Below, in pieces: positions 26,770 to 36,301 of a DNA stretch of 64,000 bases. A program made the translations under genes and the position numbers. Location of the stretch: NCBI RefSeq assembly GCF_023701485.1, contig NZ_JAMQBK010000078.1, positions 121,788 through 185,787 on the forward strand, in the 5' to 3' direction. Position 1 is the stretch's first letter. Each line of letters begins with the position of its first letter. The notes beneath the pieces are model-generated. The model saw only the letters and a list, made by a program, of their open reading frames with translations. It was not told the origin of the DNA and made no database searches. Source of the stretch: Aporhodopirellula aestuarii (GTDB taxonomy: Bacteria > Planctomycetota > Planctomycetia > Pirellulales > Pirellulaceae).

Positions 26770-27957
26770 ATGTCGACTATCCAGCGACTCACGATTTTTT
26801 TGACACTCGCGACTGGAATTGCCGCCACGGCGTTTTTCCCGTCCGGCACCGTCAACGCTCAAGGCATCTACTTGACCGGGGTTGGTCCGGTGAACCGTTC
26901 GATGGCAGGCGCCGGAACCGCAGCCCCGCTTGACGCGGTCGGTGCTTTGGCTTGGAACCCGGCTTCGATCTCCGGCTTGGCCAATAACGAAGTCGGTTTC
27001 GGCGTCGAACTTTTGTTGGCCGACGTTGAGCTTACGTCGAGCCTCGGTGGTGGCACCGAGGGAGACGCCGGTGCCGCGGCGGTCCCATCGATCGGATGGG
27101 TCCACCGCATGGATGATTCTCGTTGGACGGTCGGTCTCGGGCTCGCCGGTGTCGCGGGTTTCACCAACAACCAACCTGCCGGTAACCCGATTCTGGGTGG
27201 AACCCCCGCGTACGCGATGTCGGAATTCCTGCAGATCGCACCGACGGTTTCCTATCTGGTTACCGACAAACTCTCAATCGGTTTTGCGCCGCTGATCAAC
27301 CTGGGTGAAGTCGGATTTGACCCGATCGGCCCCTCGGTCATCACACCGACCGCCGAAACATCCCAAGGTAACCGCAAACATTGGGGCATCGGATTCCAGG
27401 CAGGTGTGTATTACATCACCGACAATCATTTTCATTTCGGAGCGAGTTTCCGCAGCCCGCAGTGGATGGAGGATTTCCGCTTCTTCACTCCGAGCGGCCT
27501 CGTCAAATTTGACCTCGACCTGCCGATGATCGTTTCGCTGGGCACGGCCTACACAGGATGGGAAGATTGGACGTTTGCCGCCGACTTCCGCTACATCGGA
27601 TACGATGACGCGGACGGTTTCAGCGAATTGGGGTGGAGCAATTTGTTCGCCGCCGCGTTCGGCGTTCAGAAACAGGTTTCCGACCGCATCTATCTACGCA
27701 GCGGAATCAACTTCAATCAATCACCGATTCATGAAAGCGATGTCGCCCTCAACGTGATCAGTCCGTTGATTCAGCAATACAACATCGCTACGGGCGGCTC
27801 GTACCGTTTCGCTAAGAATGTCGATCTCAACCTGTCGTACGTCTATCTCGGCAAAAACGATGTGACGGGAACCGTACCGACGGGCGGCGGTCCGGTCACC
27901 GTGACCAACGAGGTTTCCGCTCACTCGCTGATCGCGGGCGTGACGGTTCGCTATTAA
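26770..27957 (+). CDS. FadL/OmpP1/TodX-type outer membrane transport protein
   Basis: A 395-residue outer-membrane beta-barrel for uptake of hydrophobic compounds. A signal peptide (about residues 1-33, ending VNAQ) is followed by the FadL-like N-terminus GIYLTGVGPVNRSMAGAGTA, DAVGALAWNPASISGL, and then alternating amphipathic strands ending in an aromatic/basic C-terminus (GVTVRY) typical of barrels. The start at 26770 is decided by a strong AGGAGGG Shine-Dalgarno sequence about 7 bases upstream; upstream ATG codons in frame lack one. It is 235 nt after the DUF3237 gene on the same strand, consistent with transport of a lipophilic substrate for the enzymes upstream. Confidence 0.88.
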   Translation: MSTIQRLTIFLTLATGIAATAFFPSGTVNAQGIYLTGVGPVNRSMAGAGTAAPLDAVGALAWNPASISGLANNEVGFGVELLLADVELTSSLGGGTEGDAGAAAVPSIGWVHRMDDSRWTVGLGLAGVAGFTNNQPAGNPILGGTPAYAMSEFLQIAPTVSYLVTDKLSIGFAPLINLGEVGFDPIGPSVITPTAETSQGNRKHWGIGFQAGVYYITDNHFHFGASFRSPQWMEDFRFFTPSGLVKFDLDLPMIVSLGTAYTGWEDWTFAADFRYIGYDDADGFSELGWSNLFAAAFGVQKQVSDRIYLRSGINFNQSPIHESDVALNVISPLIQQYNIATGGSYRFAKNVDLNLSYVYLGKNDVTGTVPTGGGPVTVTNEVSAHSLIAGVTVRY

Positions 27958-27989
27958 GCCCCGTGCGATCGTCGTCTTCGGGTGACTGC

Positions 27990-28031
27990 AAAAAAACGGC
28001 ACACGAACCCAAATGCCGGGTTCGTGTGCCG
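27990..28031 (-). terminator. Rho-independent terminator of glgC
   Basis: A 13-14 bp perfect stem (27997-28010 with 28018-28031) and a 7-base loop are followed on the minus strand by seven T residues (A at 27990-27996 on the plus strand). It lies about 50 bases after the glgC stop and between convergent genes, so it may also insulate the FadL-like gene. Confidence 0.92.
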
Positions 28032-28080
28032 ATCGGTGAACACGATTGGCGGCCGTCATGAAATCATGGCGGCGAAACGA

Positions 28081-29364
28081 CTAATTCTGGAAGTCGTTCG
28101 CGATCTGACCTTCTTTGACCACAATGCTGATGCCGTCGCGAATTTGCAGCGGATCGTCTTCGCCCTGATGGTCCACACCGGCCGCGTTGGTGATGCGAAC
28201 ATTGGTTCCGATCCGACAGTTCTTGTCGAGAATCGCACCAGAGATATAACTGCCCGCGCCTACTCCGAGAGGCAGCTTGCCTTCACGTTGAGTTCCACGC
28301 ATCTCGATGAAGTCAGCTCCCATCACAACGCTGTCCTTGATCGTGACGTTGTCGCCGATCACGGTTCGCAGACCGATGACGCTGTTTTCGATCGTAACAT
28401 TGTCACCGATACAACATCCGTCGGCGATGAGGCTGCCGGTGATGGTCGCGTTACCCATGATTGTGGGCGGCAAGAAACGCGGGCGGCTGTAAATGGGTGC
28501 GTTTCGGTTGCGAATATCAAATGGCGGATTCTTGCTGGCCAGCGAGAGGTTCGCTTCGTAGAACGAACGGATCGTTCCAATGTCTTCCCAGTAGCCATCG
28601 AACAAGTGCAACTGGACTTTGTGCGTGTTAATCGCTTCCGGGAATACCTCTTTTCCGAAGTCACTGTGCAGACTGTTTTCGAGCAGGTCGACCATCAAAT
28701 CTTTGTCGAAAATGTACAACCCCATGCTGGCGAGCAGATCACGACCTTGGCTTGGGATACCGCGTGCATCGATCCAGCTTGGCTCCATGCGAACCTTCGC
28801 GATTTCTTCTTCGGTTTGCGGCTTTTCGACGAATCCGCGGACCTGCCCGGAATCATCGACCTGCATGATTCCCAGCGCCGAAGCGTCTTTGCGTGTGACA
28901 GGGATTCCCGCGATGGTCGCTGCCGCGCCGGATTCGATGTGCGTTTTCATCATGTCCCGGAAATCCATCCGGTAGAGCTGATCGCCCGACAGAATCAAAA
29001 CGTGCTTGATCCAACTTTCACGCAGGTGCACGAGATTCTTTCGCACCGCGTCGGCGGTTCCCTGATACCAATCCGTTCCCGAATTGACGGTTTGCTGGGC
29101 GGCGAGCAGTTCGACAAATCCGCCACTGAAGTGGTCGAAGGTGTAGGTTTGCCGGAGGTGCCGGTGCAAACTCTCCGAGAGGAACTGCGTCAACACGTAA
29201 GCCCGATTCAAGCCGCTGTTAATGCAGTTACTGATCGGGATGTCGATCAATCGATACTTCGCCGCCAAGGGCACAGCAGGCTTGGCCCGGATCTTGGTAA
29301 GCGGAAAGAGCCGGGTGCCGCGTCCGCCACCAAGAATCAACGCGATCGTGTTACTGAGGTCCAT
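28081..29364 (-). CDS. glgC: Glucose-1-phosphate adenylyltransferase
   Basis: Makes ADP-glucose from ATP and glucose 1-phosphate, the committed step of bacterial glycogen synthesis. The N-terminus has the pyrophosphorylase signature [20 protein letters not shown] and [14 protein letters not shown]; the middle carries FVEKPQ and DMGLYIF-type segments (seen as [10 protein letters not shown]). The C-terminus is a left-handed beta-helix with hexapeptide-like repeats ([16 protein letters not shown]). Its 427 residues match the family. It stands downstream of the ferredoxin-NADP reductase gene (27 nt apart, same strand), so they may form an operon, and ends with a strong terminator. Confidence 0.96.
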   Translation of the reverse strand: MDLSNTIALILGGGRGTRLFPLTKIRAKPAVPLAAKYRLIDIPISNCINSGLNRAYVLTQFLSESLHRHLRQTYTFDHFSGGFVELLAAQQTVNSGTDWYQGTADAVRKNLVHLRESWIKHVLILSGDQLYRMDFRDMMKTHIESGAAATIAGIPVTRKDASALGIMQVDDSGQVRGFVEKPQTEEEIAKVRMEPSWIDARGIPSQGRDLLASMGLYIFDKDLMVDLLENSLHSDFGKEVFPEAINTHKVQLHLFDGYWEDIGTIRSFYEANLSLASKNPPFDIRNRNAPIYSRPRFLPPTIMGNATITGSLIADGCCIGDNVTIENSVIGLRTVIGDNVTIKDSVVMGADFIEMRGTQREGKLPLGVGAGSYISGAILDKNCRIGTNVRITNAAGVDHQGEDDPLQIRDGISIVVKEGQIANDFQN

Positions 29365-29391
29365 GTTGTCTACCCTGTGAGGAAGGTGTGC

Positions 29392-30474
29392 TTACCAATA
29401 CTTTTCAAAACGAATCGTCCCCGCCCGATGTTCCTGTACATCATCGCGGAATCCTGCCGCTCGCAATAACGGTAGCATACCAGGATTCTCGGGTGTATCA
29501 GCACCGGGGGGAATGTATCCAATCATGTCGGGATTCCCGCAAAGGAACACATGAGTGTTTGATGGCTCGAGCGGGTCTTCGGCAATCTCGGACAGTTTGC
29601 CGCTCGTGAACATCGACTGCAAATATTGCTTGCCGACAAAATTCGGATGATCGGGTTGAAGGTTTTCCGGTTCACGAGTGGTCAGCGGAAGATACAGATA
29701 GTTGGGGTACTGCCGCATCAGCACTTCGTGCTCATTCTTGTAAGCACAGTCATGATGATATCTCACACTCGTGGCGATGATCACGCGGCCACGGTGCCCC
29801 GTCGCGAGCAGCTTCGCCGCCATCGCGTTGTGCGGCGCTTCGCCCGTTCCGGTACCAAGAAACAACATCGTGTCGTCGGGCTTGTATTCACCGAGTTGGT
29901 ACTTGCCAGTAATCTTCCGCTCCATCACAACGCGGTCGCCGACTGATTTCCCAAACAATCGCGGCGTCAATGCGGGCGGTTTGCTGACCACGGTGGCCCC
30001 ACGACGAACCAACGTGATGTAGAACTCGAGGTAATCCACCGAATCCTGAGTCGCCAGCATCCCGTGTTCGTCCAACATTGGACACGAAATCGAATAAGCT
30101 CGTCGCACGATCTTACGTGCTTTGTTGATCGGAACGTCTTCCGGTTGGGTGCCGATCAGTCGAGGCTCCCAGTTCCCCAACCCGAGCGCGACATATTGTC
30201 CCGGTTCGAATTTCGGGATCGGGGCATCGGGACGGATCCGAAATTTGGCCAAATCCTCGGTCGCATCGATGCGGCCGATAATCGTCGCGTTGTAAAACCG
30301 TTCCCGTAATAGTCGCTGCTCCTCAGCATTGGGCGGCTTCTCGAGCGGTCCAACACCGGAGCCCTCCTCCGCCGCGATCCTCGTTCGTGTTTGCTCGCCT
30401 ACAGGTGCACGAACACCTGAGGGAGTTTGATCGTCGTTCGGGTTGGGATTGTCGGAAGCACTCACGAAGCTCAT
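29392..30474 (-). CDS. Ferredoxin-NADP(+) reductase-like flavoprotein
   Basis: A 360-residue FAD/NADP oxidoreductase. An N-terminal 55-residue extension of low complexity precedes the FAD-binding barrel with RAYS (125-128), and the NADP-binding domain has GTGTGEAP (207-214) and later VFLCGNPDMIG. The C-terminus ends RFEKYW, with an aromatic residue placed where the Fpr-type enzymes stack on FAD. It would shuttle electrons between NADPH and ferredoxin or flavodoxin. The electron partner cannot be told from the window. It is upstream of glgC on the same strand. Confidence 0.92.
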   Translation of the reverse strand: MSFVSASDNPNPNDDQTPSGVRAPVGEQTRTRIAAEEGSGVGPLEKPPNAEEQRLLRERFYNATIIGRIDATEDLAKFRIRPDAPIPKFEPGQYVALGLGNWEPRLIGTQPEDVPINKARKIVRRAYSISCPMLDEHGMLATQDSVDYLEFYITLVRRGATVVSKPPALTPRLFGKSVGDRVVMERKITGKYQLGEYKPDDTMLFLGTGTGEAPHNAMAAKLLATGHRGRVIIATSVRYHHDCAYKNEHEVLMRQYPNYLYLPLTTREPENLQPDHPNFVGKQYLQSMFTSGKLSEIAEDPLEPSNTHVFLCGNPDMIGYIPPGADTPENPGMLPLLRAAGFRDDVQEHRAGTIRFEKYW

Positions 30475-30738
30475 TCCTTTCGCGATTCATGGCGCGGGCG
30501 GGGGCACGAACCGGTTACTATAATGCAATGAGACGGCGTGATGGGGAGTCGGCCGCGAGGATTCTGTCTCCCCTGGAACAAAAACCGTCTTGGCAAACCT
30601 AGCCATTCATTGCCGCATTTCTTCGTTCTTTTTGGAGCTTCGATCATGCTCTCCTGTTTTCACTTCGAATGTTCTACGCCACACCAGCGGGAAAAGCTGC
30701 TCGTGGCGACAAAACGACTCATCCCCTCGCTCGGTACG

Positions 30739-32166
30739 ATGCGATGCCGCCACGGAAGAACGCTGCTGCTTTTCTTGAGCGTATCGATCTTGCTCGGCAC
30801 GAACGCGTGCGTCGCCGAAACGTGGACCAGCCTCAGCGGTGACCGCTCGATCGAAGCTGAAATGGTCGGCATGTGGGACAACCAAGTCGTGCTGCTCTTG
30901 TCCAGCGGACAACGCATCAACGTTCCCCTAAACAGCTTTGAAGCGACCAGCCGTATCCAAGCGGGCAAGATCGCTGAACGACTTGAGCAACAACGCGCGG
31001 CGCTGACCGAAGAGATCAAACGTGTCGCGGCCGCCGAAGCCGCACCGGCCCCCGAGCCGATCCCGACGCCGCCCGACGCCCCGCCGTACTCGCCGCCCAA
31101 CGCGAACATGGCGCCCGACCAAGCCTTCGACACAATCGCCCAACAAATTCGCAACGGACATCTCGTAGTCGTGTACGACGCACTGCCGCCAAAGTATCGC
31201 CGACAAATTGACCAACTGGCCCAACTCACCACCACCAAACTCGACCCAAACGCAATCACCGAACCGCTCGGCCAGCTCTACCAACTCGCTGATCTGATCG
31301 TCACGCGGCAAAATTGGATTCTCTCGCACCCCCGTCTTCGTGATCCCGCAGGCGACGCCGACGATTTGACTCTGGCAGGCGAAACTTTCACCAAACTCGT
31401 CTTGCCCGCCGCGGGCTTGCTACAGTCCGGTTTGACCCCCGACGGTGTCTCAATCGACACGATCCGCAGCAACGGCTTCGGCGAATGGCTGCACGAACGA
31501 GACGCGGCGATCGCACCGTATCTCGCCGTGCTGTTGGAAACGTACAGCATGCCGAAATCCCAATGGAGGCTGCTCAAAGCAACCGAAGACACCGCGATCC
31601 TCGAAACTGAAGGCCCGGTGAGCAACAACCAATCACCTGCAGGTTCCAACAGCAGACGGATCGAGTTGACCAAAGTTGACGGCTTTTGGATCCCGGCGGC
31701 AGTTGCCAAAGGATTCGAAGATTGGATCACGCAACAAACCGAAATGCTCACGGCCTATGACGACGCCAGCATGAGCCTCTCGGATTGGATAGGGGGCAGC
31801 TACGTCAGCGTCCCCACGACACCGACCCGGCCACAATCCAATCCGTACGATGACTCGGGCTATGGCCCTGACGATTACGACATGTCACAGTACGATGAGG
31901 GTCCCGACGAGTACATGGACTCTTACGAAGATGATGATTTCGGGTACTCCGGTGGCCCAGGCTACTCCAGCTCAGTCAAAGCGAGAATGATTGAACCACC
32001 AGCGATCACGCCCGAGATGATCGGCAGCATTTTGCAATCGGTCGGTGGGTTCGCATCGATCGCCGCGCCGCTTCAATCCGCTACCGACGCGGCATCCTTC
32101 CATCAAGCAGCCGACCAGATCGTCGGATCGATCGAAGGAATCTTGGCGATGGTCAGCGGCGGGTGA
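30739..32166 (+). CDS. Secreted SHD1-domain protein, function unknown
   Basis: A 475-residue exported protein. The signal peptide (MRCRHGRTLLLFLSVSILLG, cleavage near CVAE) is followed by an SHD1 (SLA1 homology 1-like) domain, TWTSLSGDRSIEAEMVGMWD then VVLLLSSGQRINVPLNSF, a module abundant in planctomycetes. A Glu/Ala/Pro-rich helix and linker lead to a helical domain and then an Asp/Tyr/Ser-rich tail (about residues 365-415). ATG 30739 gives the most compact signal peptide; an ATG at 30646 has a better GGAG sequence upstream and would give a 31-residue longer n-region. Its stop codon overlaps the start region of hemG, so the two are translationally coupled. Function not known. Confidence 0.8.
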   Translation: MRCRHGRTLLLFLSVSILLGTNACVAETWTSLSGDRSIEAEMVGMWDNQVVLLLSSGQRINVPLNSFEATSRIQAGKIAERLEQQRAALTEEIKRVAAAEAAPAPEPIPTPPDAPPYSPPNANMAPDQAFDTIAQQIRNGHLVVVYDALPPKYRRQIDQLAQLTTTKLDPNAITEPLGQLYQLADLIVTRQNWILSHPRLRDPAGDADDLTLAGETFTKLVLPAAGLLQSGLTPDGVSIDTIRSNGFGEWLHERDAAIAPYLAVLLETYSMPKSQWRLLKATEDTAILETEGPVSNNQSPAGSNSRRIELTKVDGFWIPAAVAKGFEDWITQQTEMLTAYDDASMSLSDWIGGSYVSVPTTPTRPQSNPYDDSGYGPDDYDMSQYDEGPDEYMDSYEDDDFGYSGGPGYSSSVKARMIEPPAITPEMIGSILQSVGGFASIAAPLQSATDAASFHQAADQIVGSIEGILAMVSGG

Positions 32167-33662
32167 GCATGACGGTTCCCCGAATCGCCATCATCGGCGG
32201 CGGGCTCTCTGGGCTCGCCGTGGCAACACACCTTCGTCTACTTTCGGCGGCTGAGGCTGCGCCTGTCGCGATAACAGTATTCGAAGCCTCCGATCGCATC
32301 GGAGGTGTGATCCACACCGAACGGATCGTCACCGAAAGCGGTGAGGAATTCATCGTCGATCACGGCGCCGACATGTTCGCAATGCAGCCGCCCGCAGCGA
32401 TCGAGCTTTGTCGCCGACTCGGTGTGGAAGATCGCCTGTTGCGTCCCAACCCGGAGGGCCGCGGTGCGATGATCGCGCGGGGTAACGGACTGATTCCGAT
32501 CCCCGAAGGCTTCGTGCTGATGCGTCCGACCAAACTCATGTCGATGCTGACAACGCCTCTGCTTTCACCGATCGGAAAAATCCGCTTGCTGGCCGAACGC
32601 TTCGTTCGCCGCCGGGCAGCCAACGTGTCCGACGAAAGCGTCGGTTCTTTCGTTAAACGTCGGCTCGGAAGTGAATGCCTCGACAATATCGTGGCTCCCC
32701 TGGTTGCTGGGATTTATACCGCGGACGTGCATCGGCTCAGCATGGCAGCGACGATGAAGCCGATTTGGGACATGGAATCCAACGACGGTTCGCTCGCTCG
32801 CGCGACGATGAGACGGATCCGTGCAGGCGACGACTCGACCGAGCGCGGCAGCAGTGGTGCGCGTTACGAACAATTCCGTGCGTTCCCCGGGGGTATGATT
32901 GAACTGATCCAAACGCTCGCCGAGGCGGTCGGCCCCGAACACATTCGCACCCAATCAAAAATTGAATCGATGTGCCATACCGATGCCGGTATCCGCCTCG
33001 ACCCGTGCGGCGAGCTGTTCGACGCGGTCGTGCTGACCGCGCCGGCACCGGTGTCCGCCCATCTGCTCACGCAATTGCAGCCGTCGCTCGGCGTAACCGC
33101 CCAATCCGACGCCGTTGCTGAAGTCGCCGATAACTTGCTCGGGATTCCGTATGCGTCGACGGCAATCGTCGTGATGGCGATTCCCCGAACGCGAATCTCG
33201 CGGATGCCCAAAACCTTTGGGATCGTTGTCCCACCTCGTGAAAACCGTTCGGTGCTCGCGGTGAGTTTCGCGAGCGAAAAGTACGCCGGCCGCGCGCCAC
33301 AAGATTACGTCATCGTCCGCGCCTTCGTCGGCGGAATGCTTCATCCGGAAATCCTCGCTAACGAAGACGACGCGATTATTGAGATCGTTGCCCAGGAACT
33401 CGGTGACCTGATTGGCCTCGACACGTCGCAACGAATGCAACAATTCGCCGCGTTCGTCAAAGTCGTCCGGTGGAACAACGCGATGCCTCAATACGAAGTC
33501 GGCCATCTCGACCGAGCCGCCGCGATCCAATCGGGCATGAGCAAAATTCCCGGCGTTGAACTGATGACAAACGCCATCGGCGGAGTCGGCATCGCCCCTG
33601 TGATCGGCGCTGCCCAGCGGACAGCCCAAAAGCTTCTCGCCAGCTTCGCCGCAGCGGATTGA
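32163..33662 (+). CDS. Protoporphyrinogen oxidase (HemG/HemY type)
   Basis: An oxygen-dependent flavoprotein of haem biosynthesis that oxidises (copro)protoporphyrinogen. The N-terminal FAD fold IAIIGGGLSGLAVATHL (GGGLSG at about 12-17), FEASDRIGGVIHT, the DHGADMF segment and a C-terminal flavin-contact region (IPGVELMTNAIGGVGIAPVIGAA) fit PPOX. The 499 residues match the family. The frame opens at a GTG (32163) that overlaps the previous stop; an ATG at 32169 is the alternative. In bacteria of this type the substrate could be coproporphyrinogen rather than protoporphyrinogen; the sequence alone cannot decide, so no symbol is given. Confidence 0.92.
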   Translation: MSMTVPRIAIIGGGLSGLAVATHLRLLSAAEAAPVAITVFEASDRIGGVIHTERIVTESGEEFIVDHGADMFAMQPPAAIELCRRLGVEDRLLRPNPEGRGAMIARGNGLIPIPEGFVLMRPTKLMSMLTTPLLSPIGKIRLLAERFVRRRAANVSDESVGSFVKRRLGSECLDNIVAPLVAGIYTADVHRLSMAATMKPIWDMESNDGSLARATMRRIRAGDDSTERGSSGARYEQFRAFPGGMIELIQTLAEAVGPEHIRTQSKIESMCHTDAGIRLDPCGELFDAVVLTAPAPVSAHLLTQLQPSLGVTAQSDAVAEVADNLLGIPYASTAIVVMAIPRTRISRMPKTFGIVVPPRENRSVLAVSFASEKYAGRAPQDYVIVRAFVGGMLHPEILANEDDAIIEIVAQELGDLIGLDTSQRMQQFAAFVKVVRWNNAMPQYEVGHLDRAAAIQSGMSKIPGVELMTNAIGGVGIAPVIGAAQRTAQKLLASFAAAD

Positions 33663-33852
33663 CCCGCCCGGAGCAACCTTCGTTTCTCTCGCTCAGCGAC
33701 ACAGAAAACCGATAACACGTTAAATAGCAGGTTTTCGCTCGAATCTGCGGTCGGGACAGAACACGTGACGGCTCGAAAAAATCTCACGAATCCCGCTCGA
33801 TTCCGTCGCGAACCCACTAGGCTCAGACGGCTCGGATGTCTAAACTGTTCCT

Positions 33853-33871
33853 AACGAGAATCATTCTCAAC
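33853..33871 (+). promoter_or_regulatory. Fur box upstream of feoAB
   Basis: The 19-mer centred on position 33862 contains the perfect palindrome GAGAATCATTCTC (33856-33868), closely matching the core of the classical Fur box (GATAATGATAATCATTATC). It lies about 50 bases before feoA, the expected place for iron-dependent repression. Confidence 0.85.
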
Positions 33872-33919
33872 TAGAAACGCAGCGTCATTCGCCCCGATTC
33901 CATTGGCAGCCCCACGCTT

Positions 33920-34150
33920 ATGTTCAGCGAAATCACTTTGGATCACTTCATCGGTACCGCCGGTGAAATCGCACGCTTGGATCTTCCCGAGGCGTGCGCG
34001 ATTCGTTTGAAATCACTCGGCTTGTTCGAAGGGCAGTATGTCCAACTCGCCCGCAGCGGCAATCCGATGATCGTGAAAGCGGCTGGCGGCAAAATCGCCG
34101 TCGCTGGTGATATCGCCAAAGGCATCTACATGCGAGTGGCTCATTCATGA
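33920..34150 (+). CDS. feoA: Ferrous iron transport protein A
   Basis: A 76-residue SH3-like protein that assists FeoB-mediated Fe(II) uptake. It shows the FeoA pattern: a small-residue start (GTAGEIARLD), RLKSLGLFEGQYVQLARSG, and a final VAGDIAKGIYMRV. Its stop overlaps the feoB start by four bases (ATGA), so the genes are coupled. A Fur box lies upstream. Small but well supported by sequence and context. Confidence 0.94.
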   Translation: MFSEITLDHFIGTAGEIARLDLPEACAIRLKSLGLFEGQYVQLARSGNPMIVKAAGGKIAVAGDIAKGIYMRVAHS

Positions 34151-36207
34151 GCACTTCGGTCGACTCGACCGAATCGGATCACTTAGGCACGTCGGGACAA
34201 AAGAAATCAGGCGACAAAGTCGTCGCGATGTTGGGCAATCCCAACGTCGGCAAGACGTCGATATTTAATCGCCTTACCAACCTGCTCGCGAAAACGTCGA
34301 ATTTTCCTGGCACGACGATCGATCGCCGGATTGGGCGGGTCGAGCTGAGCGACAAAAAATCGATCACGCTGGTCGACCTGCCTGGGATGTATTCGCTCGA
34401 GGCTACTTCCCCGGAAGAAGAAGTCGCTCGCGATTTCGTGCTCGGTCAATCCGATGAAGCCCCCGACGCGGTCTTGATCGTCGTCGATGCAACCAATCTG
34501 CAGCGGACTTTGTTCGTCGCCCGACAAGCGTTACAGCAAAGTCGTCCGACGGTGGTTGCGGTTAATTTCATTGAGGCGGCGCGGCGTCGTGGAATCGAGA
34601 TCGACCTCAACATTCTCAGCCGCAAATTGGGCTGTCCCGTCGTCGGCGTCTCGGCAAGAACAGGCGAAGGGTTCGACCGTCTAAAGTCCCAACTCGCGAT
34701 CGTACTGGCCGGCCCCGCACTGCCGCTTCTGATCCAAGGCGGCTCTCCCGAATGCCCGCCTACGCCTGCCGAAAATGTTCTGACGGTTATCTCCGATGAC
34801 GAATCGTGTGGGTCCTGCCGTGTGTGTCCGTTTGCCGACGGACACTTGTGGGCGGCCGCGTTGGCTCGCGAAAGTATCCGTGATGGGTCAGTTGTCTCCG
34901 ATGAAACCGCTGACCGCGTTGACCAATTTTTGACCCATCGATTCATTGGTCCGGTCGTGTTTGCCATCGTGATGGTGTTGGCATTTTCGCTCGTATTCTC
35001 ATTCGCCCAAGTCCCAATGGAATGGCTCGACAACGGGTTCGGGATGTTGGCGACTTGGGTCAGCCGTTTTCTGCCCGAAGGCGATTTCCAGAGTCTCGTC
35101 GTTGACGGGATCATCGGCGGTGTCGGCGGAGTGATGGTCTTCCTGCCACAGATCTTCATCCTGTTCTTCATGCTGGCGATCTTGGAAGATTCCGGCTACC
35201 TCGCTCGCGCCGTCGTGGTCGTCGATCGCTGGATGCGGCGGGTCGGCCTGCCGGGACAAGCATTCGTGCCCTTGCTAGCCGCTCACGCCTGCGCGATTCC
35301 CGCCATCATGGCGACGAAAGTGATCGAGAATCGCCGCGATCGTTTGGCCGCGATCATGGTCATCCCCTTGATGACCTGCTCCGCCCGATTGCCCGTTTAC
35401 ACGATGATCGCCGCGATGCTGTTCCCGAGCAATCCGATGTACGCTGCGATCTTGTTTGCATCGGCCTACGTGCTCGGCATGGTAGCCGCGTTTGCGATCG
35501 CATTCCTTTTGAAACTCACGATCCTGCCAGGCGAACCTTCTCCGTTGATCCTGGATCTGCCTCCCTATCGGGCGCCGTCGATCCGCAACGCTCTTCGTTA
35601 CGCATACGAACGAGGCTGGACGTTCTTGCGAGATGCGGGCACCGTCATCCTGATGATTTCGATTGTCATTTGGGCTCTGTCGACCTACCCCAAACTCTCC
35701 GACGAACGCTTCGCTGATGAAATGGCTTCCCGCAGCGTCGCGGTCGAACAACTCAGCGAATCGGAACTCGATGGTGTTCGCGCAGCCGCTGATCAAGAGC
35801 ACGCGATCATCGGTCGGTTGGGCCGCGTGGTCGCCCCCGTATTCGAGCCGCTCGGATTCGACTGGAAGATTAGCGTCGGCGTGATGACGAGTTTTGCGGC
35901 GCGAGAAGTCGTCGTGTCCACACTCTCGATCCTTTACGGGCTCGGCCCCGAACCCGAAGAAGAGTCCAGCCTGCAAAACCGCTTGCAAGCGGCGAAGTAT
36001 CCTGACGGAAGTCCCGTGTTCACCACGGCAACCTGCGTCAGCTTGCTGGTTTTCTTCGTGCTGGCGATGCAGTGCTTGCCGACCCAAGCCGTGACCAAGA
36101 AAGAGACCGGGTCGTGGAAATGGGCGGCATTTCAATTTGTCTACATGACAATGCTCGCCTACGCCGCGGCATTCGTCGCGTACCAAACCATCTCGCTGGT
36201 GAGCTAG
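34147..36207 (+). CDS. feoB: Ferrous iron transport protein B
   Basis: A 686-residue Fe(II) transporter of the inner membrane. The N-terminal G-protein domain has G1 GNPNVGKT (30-37), the FPGTTID segment, and G3 VDLPGMYSL; the membrane part has the Nramp-unrelated FeoB core with about ten helices and the conserved LAAHACAIPAIMATK and LMTCSARLPVY segments. A cysteine pair plus one (CGSCRVC, about residue 220) sits between the two parts, a possible redox or metal site. Probably expressed in iron limitation from the Fur-box promoter. FeoC is absent. Confidence 0.97.
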   Translation: MSTSVDSTESDHLGTSGQKKSGDKVVAMLGNPNVGKTSIFNRLTNLLAKTSNFPGTTIDRRIGRVELSDKKSITLVDLPGMYSLEATSPEEEVARDFVLGQSDEAPDAVLIVVDATNLQRTLFVARQALQQSRPTVVAVNFIEAARRRGIEIDLNILSRKLGCPVVGVSARTGEGFDRLKSQLAIVLAGPALPLLIQGGSPECPPTPAENVLTVISDDESCGSCRVCPFADGHLWAAALARESIRDGSVVSDETADRVDQFLTHRFIGPVVFAIVMVLAFSLVFSFAQVPMEWLDNGFGMLATWVSRFLPEGDFQSLVVDGIIGGVGGVMVFLPQIFILFFMLAILEDSGYLARAVVVVDRWMRRVGLPGQAFVPLLAAHACAIPAIMATKVIENRRDRLAAIMVIPLMTCSARLPVYTMIAAMLFPSNPMYAAILFASAYVLGMVAAFAIAFLLKLTILPGEPSPLILDLPPYRAPSIRNALRYAYERGWTFLRDAGTVILMISIVIWALSTYPKLSDERFADEMASRSVAVEQLSESELDGVRAAADQEHAIIGRLGRVVAPVFEPLGFDWKISVGVMTSFAAREVVVSTLSILYGLGPEPEEESSLQNRLQAAKYPDGSPVFTTATCVSLLVFFVLAMQCLPTQAVTKKETGSWKWAAFQFVYMTMLAYAAAFVAYQTISLVS

Positions 36208-36219
36208 CAATCGCGTCGG

Positions 36220-36290
36220 TCATGCCGCTCGCATTCGCATCGACATGGCGGGGCAATCCATGGGTAGCGAATGCGAAGCAGCAATCCGAA
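36220..36290. terminator. Inverted repeat between convergent feoB and HD-GYP genes
   Basis: A 10-bp inverted repeat TCGCATTCGC / GCGAATGCGA lies in the 94-nt gap between the two stop codons. It is suited to a bidirectional stop, but the arms are about 35 bases apart and there is no clear T-run, so the assignment is tentative. Confidence 0.4.
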
Positions 36291-36301
36291 CGCGTCTTTA
36301 A

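Noticed and set aside
27982-29469. 495-residue plus-strand frame antisense to glgC
   Set aside because: glgC is a strong family match with a terminator; the antisense frame has no recognisable domain and reflects high GC codon bias.
35275-36210. 311-residue minus-strand frame antisense to feoB
   Set aside because: Shadow of feoB; His/Arg/Gln-rich composition typical of antisense frames in GC-rich DNA.
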